Assembly (NCBI GenBank): GCA_937898895.1
Contig: CALDKL010000253.1
Location: 1-10,208, forward strand
Reading direction: 5' to 3'
DNA from: an uncultured Verrucomicrobiae bacterium
Lineage (GTDB): Bacteria > Verrucomicrobiota > Verrucomicrobiia > Verrucomicrobiales > DEV007
DNA: 10,208 nucleotides
Shown here one piece after another: positions 7,715-10,208 of the stretch; position 1 is the stretch's first letter, and each line of letters begins with the position of its first letter. The position numbers and the translations under genes were made by a program. The notes under the pieces are model-generated. The model ran no database searches, was not told the DNA's origin, and saw nothing but the letters and a program-made list of their open reading frames with translations.

Positions 7715-7745
7715 CGCGACCCGCCCGACCCAACCGGGGTTCGCG
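7715..7745 (+). other. Bulged GC-rich stem-loop between hisG and the bS22-like gene
   Basis: CGCGA-CCC (7715-7722) pairs with GGG-T-TCGCG (7737-7745) through 8 base pairs with one bulged T and a 14-nt loop. It could be the hisG terminator, although no T-run follows directly, or the first half of the bS22 leader structure. Confidence 0.35.
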
Positions 7746-7747
7746 GC

Positions 7748-7774
7748 GGTCAAACCACTGACTCCTTTTTGACC
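7748..7774 (+). promoter_or_regulatory. Perfect hairpin abutting the bS22-like start codon
   Basis: GGTCAAA (7748-7754) and TTTGACC (7768-7774) are perfect 7-bp complements around a 13-nt loop. The last base of the right arm immediately precedes the ATG at 7775. The loop contains ACTCCTT, which resembles the 16S anti-Shine-Dalgarno tail rather than a ribosome binding site. The placement suggests control of initiation, for example autoregulation by the ribosomal protein. That role is inferred. Confidence 0.45.
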
Positions 7775-7879
7775 ATGGGTTCCCTCAAGAAAAAGCGGAA
7801 GACCAAGATCAACAAGCACAAGCGACGCAAACGCATGAAGGCGAACCGCCACAAGAAGCGTTTGCGTTACAAGAGCTGA
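7775..7879 (+). CDS. Tiny basic ribosomal protein of the bS22/mS38 (AURKAIP1/COX24) type
   Basis: This 34-residue protein begins MGSLKKKRKTKINKHKRRKR and continues with ANRHKKRLRYK. More than half the residues are Lys or Arg. The MGS.KKKR..K..KHK..KR pattern matches the short bacterial AURKAIP1/COX24-domain proteins, which are homologues of mitochondrial mS38 and mycobacterial bS22, found near the decoding region of the small ribosomal subunit. It is not E. coli SRA, which was once also called S22. It sits 68 nt after hisG and 18 nt before the TPR gene. It is easily missed because of its size. No Shine-Dalgarno precedes it; instead a perfect hairpin ends directly at the ATG. Family assignment is by recognised pattern, not by search. 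Confidence 0.85.
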   Translation: MGSLKKKRKTKINKHKRRKRMKANRHKKRLRYKS

Positions 7880-7897
7880 TCGTTGATCTTTGGCGCG

Positions 7898-9763
7898 ATG
7901 AAAGCAAGACAGTCTGGTGGTCCGGCAAGTTTGGTTCACCGCTGTTTTGCCGCGTACCGGGGAATACGCTTCGTCCTGTTTGTCGCAGTATTGTCGCTGC
8001 TCGCAACCGGAGCGAAGGCGGAAGTTCCTCGATCACTCGACGACTATGCCCAGGTCTATGTCGACCAGTATTTCGAGCCGTCGGGCTCGCTGAAGCTGTC
8101 TGCGGAGGCACAGCGAAAAAGCAAGGCCCTCGCCCATTATTCCGTCGGTCGCAGTCTCGAAGCCCAGGGCAAGCTGCCCGAGGCCATCGCAGCCTACTCC
8201 GAAGTGTTGCGAAATCAGCCCGGACAGTTTTTTCTCGCCCGCAAAACCGCTTATCTGCTCGCCCGAGCCGGGCAGCAGGAGGAGGCCTTGAAGATGCTGG
8301 AGGACAGCCTCGCCCGGAATCCTCGGGAGCCGGTCGCATACATCGCCCTCTCCGAGTTTCTTGCGACCTATCTGGGCAACGACCCCGCCGGGATGCGTCG
8401 TTCCTTCGAGATCATCGAGGAAGCGGTGAAGCAATTCCCGGAGGAATCCGCCGTCTACGAACATCTCGTGAAACTCTATCTCTCGGCGGATCGTCGCGAC
8501 GAAGCCCGGGCTCTGATCGCGGAGGCTGCGAAACGGGAGAGCCGCGATCCCCAGTTCTGGCTGCGCCTCGGCCGCGTCGCCGCACGGGTCTGGCCAATGG
8601 GGGAAGGCGGCAAGGTCTCCGAGACCGATCTCGTCAACCAACTCCATGCCAAGGCGCTCGAGATGGCAAACGGAGATGCCGCCGTGATCGAACGGGTCGG
8701 GGATTTTTTCCACGCAACGGGTCAGTTCGATCACGCCATCGCCGCCTTCTCCGGCCTGATCCAAACGCACCCCGACCGCCTCGATCTCCGCGAAAAACTT
8801 GCCCAGGTATACGGAGCCAAGGGCGACGAGGAGAAGGTCGTGCAGACCCTGAAGGAGATCGTCGAAATCGACCCGCAAAATGCGGACGTTCACAAACAGA
8901 TCGCTGGGATTTTCCTTCGGACGGAACGGTTCAAGGAAGCCATCCCACATCTGCAGACCGCCCTTTCCATCACCAAGGGCAGCGCGACCGAATACGGAGC
9001 GCTCGGACGGATGATGATCGAATCCGACGAAAACGAGGTGGCGGTGAAGTTCCTCACCGACGCGGCCTACCTGTTTCCGGATTCGGCCGATTTTCCGTTT
9101 CTCCTGACCTTTTCCCTCGCACGCCTCGAGCGCTGGGAGGAGGCCATCAAACAGTTTCAAAAGACCATTGCACTGGCCGGCGACAAGCAACCTCAACTGC
9201 TCAACGAAGGCTTCTATTTCCGCTACGCCGCCGCGTATGAGCGTCGCAAGGACTTCCCCAAGGCCGAGGAACTCTTTCGCAAGACCATCGAAATGATTGC
9301 GAAAAACGATCCTGCGGATGAAAACAAGGAATTCACCGCCACAGTCTACAACTACCTCGGCTACATGTGGGTCGAGAACGACATGAAGATCGACGAGGCA
9401 GGGGAACTCATCAAGACGGCCGCCGAACTCGATCCCGAGAGCGGGGCGATCGCCGACAGTCTCGGATGGTATCATTTCAAAAAAGGCCGCTTCGAACAGG
9501 CCCGCGACGAACTGCTCCGCTCCGAAACCCTCATGAAGGAAGAAGATGCGGTGATCTTCGATCACCTCGGGCAAAGCTTCTATCAATTGGGGGACTCGGC
9601 CAAAGCGATCGAGTATCTGGAGAAGGCTGTTGAAAAAGAGCCGGAGAACGTAGAGTTCTCGGATCGGCTCAAACGGATGCGGGCGGGCACGGAGAAAAAG
9701 CTCGCCCCCTCCCCTGCCGAGCCAAAACCGACCTCGGCCGCAGCATCGGCAGTTCCGAAATGA
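7898..9763 (+). CDS. Exported tetratricopeptide-repeat (TPR) protein
   Basis: This protein has 621 residues. The N-terminus (H14 to A41) carries a basic region, a hydrophobic core at 23-37 and a signal-peptidase site AKA before E42, so a periplasmic or envelope location is likely. Helical TPR units fill most of the rest. Clear ones are at about 75-108 (ALAHYSVGRSLEAQGKLPEA), 111-144, the NYLGYMW/DSLGWYHFKKGRFEQA pair near 485-540, and about 551-584 (FDHLGQSFYQLGDSAKAIEYL). A Pro/Ala/Lys-rich tail follows. TPR arrays bind other proteins and the partner here is unknown. ATG at 7898 is chosen; the TTG at 7883 adds only five residues. It lies 18 nt after the bS22-like gene and is probably co-transcribed with it. 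There is no Shine-Dalgarno sequence. A 517-codon antisense frame within it is a base-composition shadow. Confidence 0.9.
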   Translation: MKARQSGGPASLVHRCFAAYRGIRFVLFVAVLSLLATGAKAEVPRSLDDYAQVYVDQYFEPSGSLKLSAEAQRKSKALAHYSVGRSLEAQGKLPEAIAAYSEVLRNQPGQFFLARKTAYLLARAGQQEEALKMLEDSLARNPREPVAYIALSEFLATYLGNDPAGMRRSFEIIEEAVKQFPEESAVYEHLVKLYLSADRRDEARALIAEAAKRESRDPQFWLRLGRVAARVWPMGEGGKVSETDLVNQLHAKALEMANGDAAVIERVGDFFHATGQFDHAIAAFSGLIQTHPDRLDLREKLAQVYGAKGDEEKVVQTLKEIVEIDPQNADVHKQIAGIFLRTERFKEAIPHLQTALSITKGSATEYGALGRMMIESDENEVAVKFLTDAAYLFPDSADFPFLLTFSLARLERWEEAIKQFQKTIALAGDKQPQLLNEGFYFRYAAAYERRKDFPKAEELFRKTIEMIAKNDPADENKEFTATVYNYLGYMWVENDMKIDEAGELIKTAAELDPESGAIADSLGWYHFKKGRFEQARDELLRSETLMKEEDAVIFDHLGQSFYQLGDSAKAIEYLEKAVEKEPENVEFSDRLKRMRAGTEKKLAPSPAEPKPTSAAASAVPK

Positions 9764-9764
9764 C

Positions 9765-9805
9765 CCGGGAATCTTCGACTCCCCGATGAGGCCGAGGCTT
9801 CCCGG
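9765..9805. terminator. Inverted repeat between convergent TPR and lgt genes
   Basis: CCGGGAA (9765-9771) and TTCCCGG (9799-9805) are perfect complements with 27 nt between them. They fall in the 43-nt gap between the two stop codons, where a shared bidirectional terminator is expected. There is no T-run and the loop is long, so efficiency is uncertain. Confidence 0.35.
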
Positions 9806-9806
9806 C

Positions 9807-10208
9807 TCAGGTGATCCGATTTGTCCGTCTCACCACGACGCCATAGGCAAGAAAAGCGACCCCGGCCACCGCCAGAAAGAGGGAATAGAACTGCCCCTTG
9901 GTCATCCCTGCGATCCTCTCGGAATCGGGTTCTCGGAAATTCTCCACGATGATGCGCCCTACGGCGTAGAGAAGAAAAAAGATGCCGGTGAGGGTGCCGT
10001 GCCAAGCCCGCTTCCATTTCAGGCGAATCGCGAGCATGATCGCGAAGAGGAGCAAACCCTCCACGGCTGCCTCAAAGAGTTGCGAGGGATATCGCGGAGT
10101 CAGGATTCCCCCCAACTGTTCGCGAAATGCAGGCGATTGGCGGGACGCCTCCTGGATGAGATCCACCACCGCGAAATGGGGGTCATGCCCCGCAGCGAGC
10201 GCCTTGAT
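9807..10208 (-). CDS. lgt: Prolipoprotein diacylglyceryl transferase, C-terminal part
   Basis: The visible 133 residues are about the last half of Lgt, an inner-membrane enzyme that transfers diacylglycerol from phosphatidylglycerol to the lipobox cysteine of prolipoproteins. Evidence is RYPSQLFEAAVEG (the family's R-P-S-Q-L-Y/F-E-A motif), a membrane segment after it, HGTLTGIFFLLYAVGR, the RIIVENFREPD motif (usually R..VEFFREPD, here with Asn for the first Phe), GMTKGQFYS and a last membrane segment. The N-terminal half, with the remaining active-site residues, lies beyond the right edge. The frame is open to position 10208, so the GTG at 10169 is internal and not the start. It is convergent with the TPR gene. 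Confidence 0.92.
   Translation of the reverse strand: MKALAAGHDPHFAVVDLIQEASRQSPAFREQLGGILTPRYPSQLFEAAVEGLLLFAIMLAIRLKWKRAWHGTLTGIFFLLYAVGRIIVENFREPDSERIAGMTKGQFYSLFLAVAGVAFLAYGVVVRRTNRIT

Noticed and set aside
8033..9586. 517-codon minus-strand open frame opposite the TPR gene
   Set aside because: It mirrors the TPR codons in GC-rich DNA, and its translation shows no domain or plausible signal. The plus-strand TPR pattern is unmistakable.

Overview
The window is about 60% GC by eye. It looks like chromosomal DNA from a Gram-negative environmental bacterium, most likely Verrucomicrobiota or a close PVC relative. That placement is an inference from three things: a very basic 34-residue mS38/bS22-type ribosomal protein, large exported proteins built from PPC, lamin-tail, choice-of-anchor and Ig-like modules, and an almost complete lack of Shine-Dalgarno sequences before the start codons. 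No mobile element, CRISPR array, tRNA or rRNA was seen.

Left part (1-4951, minus strand): a two-gene unit. A small exported protein of unknown function (201 aa) is followed 9 nt later by a very large secreted multidomain protein. Its first 1445 residues are in the window and it continues past position 1. It has a signal peptide, a zinc-peptidase-like core (HEIGH plus a downstream SEGFA glutamate), two PPC domains, an IPT/TIG-like domain, a lamin-tail-like domain, a choice-of-anchor D-like domain, tandem Ig-like repeats and the start of a Calx-beta-like domain. A sigma70-like promoter precedes the unit.

Middle (4952-6327): a 338-nt divergent intergenic region carries a long inverted repeat built on AGTTTTGCG. 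It separates the peptidase unit from an exported family-43 glycoside hydrolase on the plus strand with all three catalytic acids visible. Together the two divergent units suggest breakdown of external polysaccharide or glycoprotein.

Right part (6328-9763, plus strand): a roughly 490-nt gene-free region with a small hairpin leads to hisG, the long ATP phosphoribosyltransferase. Next come a tiny bS22/mS38-like ribosomal protein gene, preceded by a perfect hairpin that ends at the base before its ATG, and a 621-aa exported TPR protein. At the right edge (9807-10208, minus strand) the C-terminal half of lgt converges on the TPR gene, with a shared inverted repeat between the two stop codons.

Nothing here can be called a proven new system. 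The points most worth a second look are the bS22 leader hairpin, the small exported partner of the giant peptidase, and the dyad between the divergent secreted enzymes.
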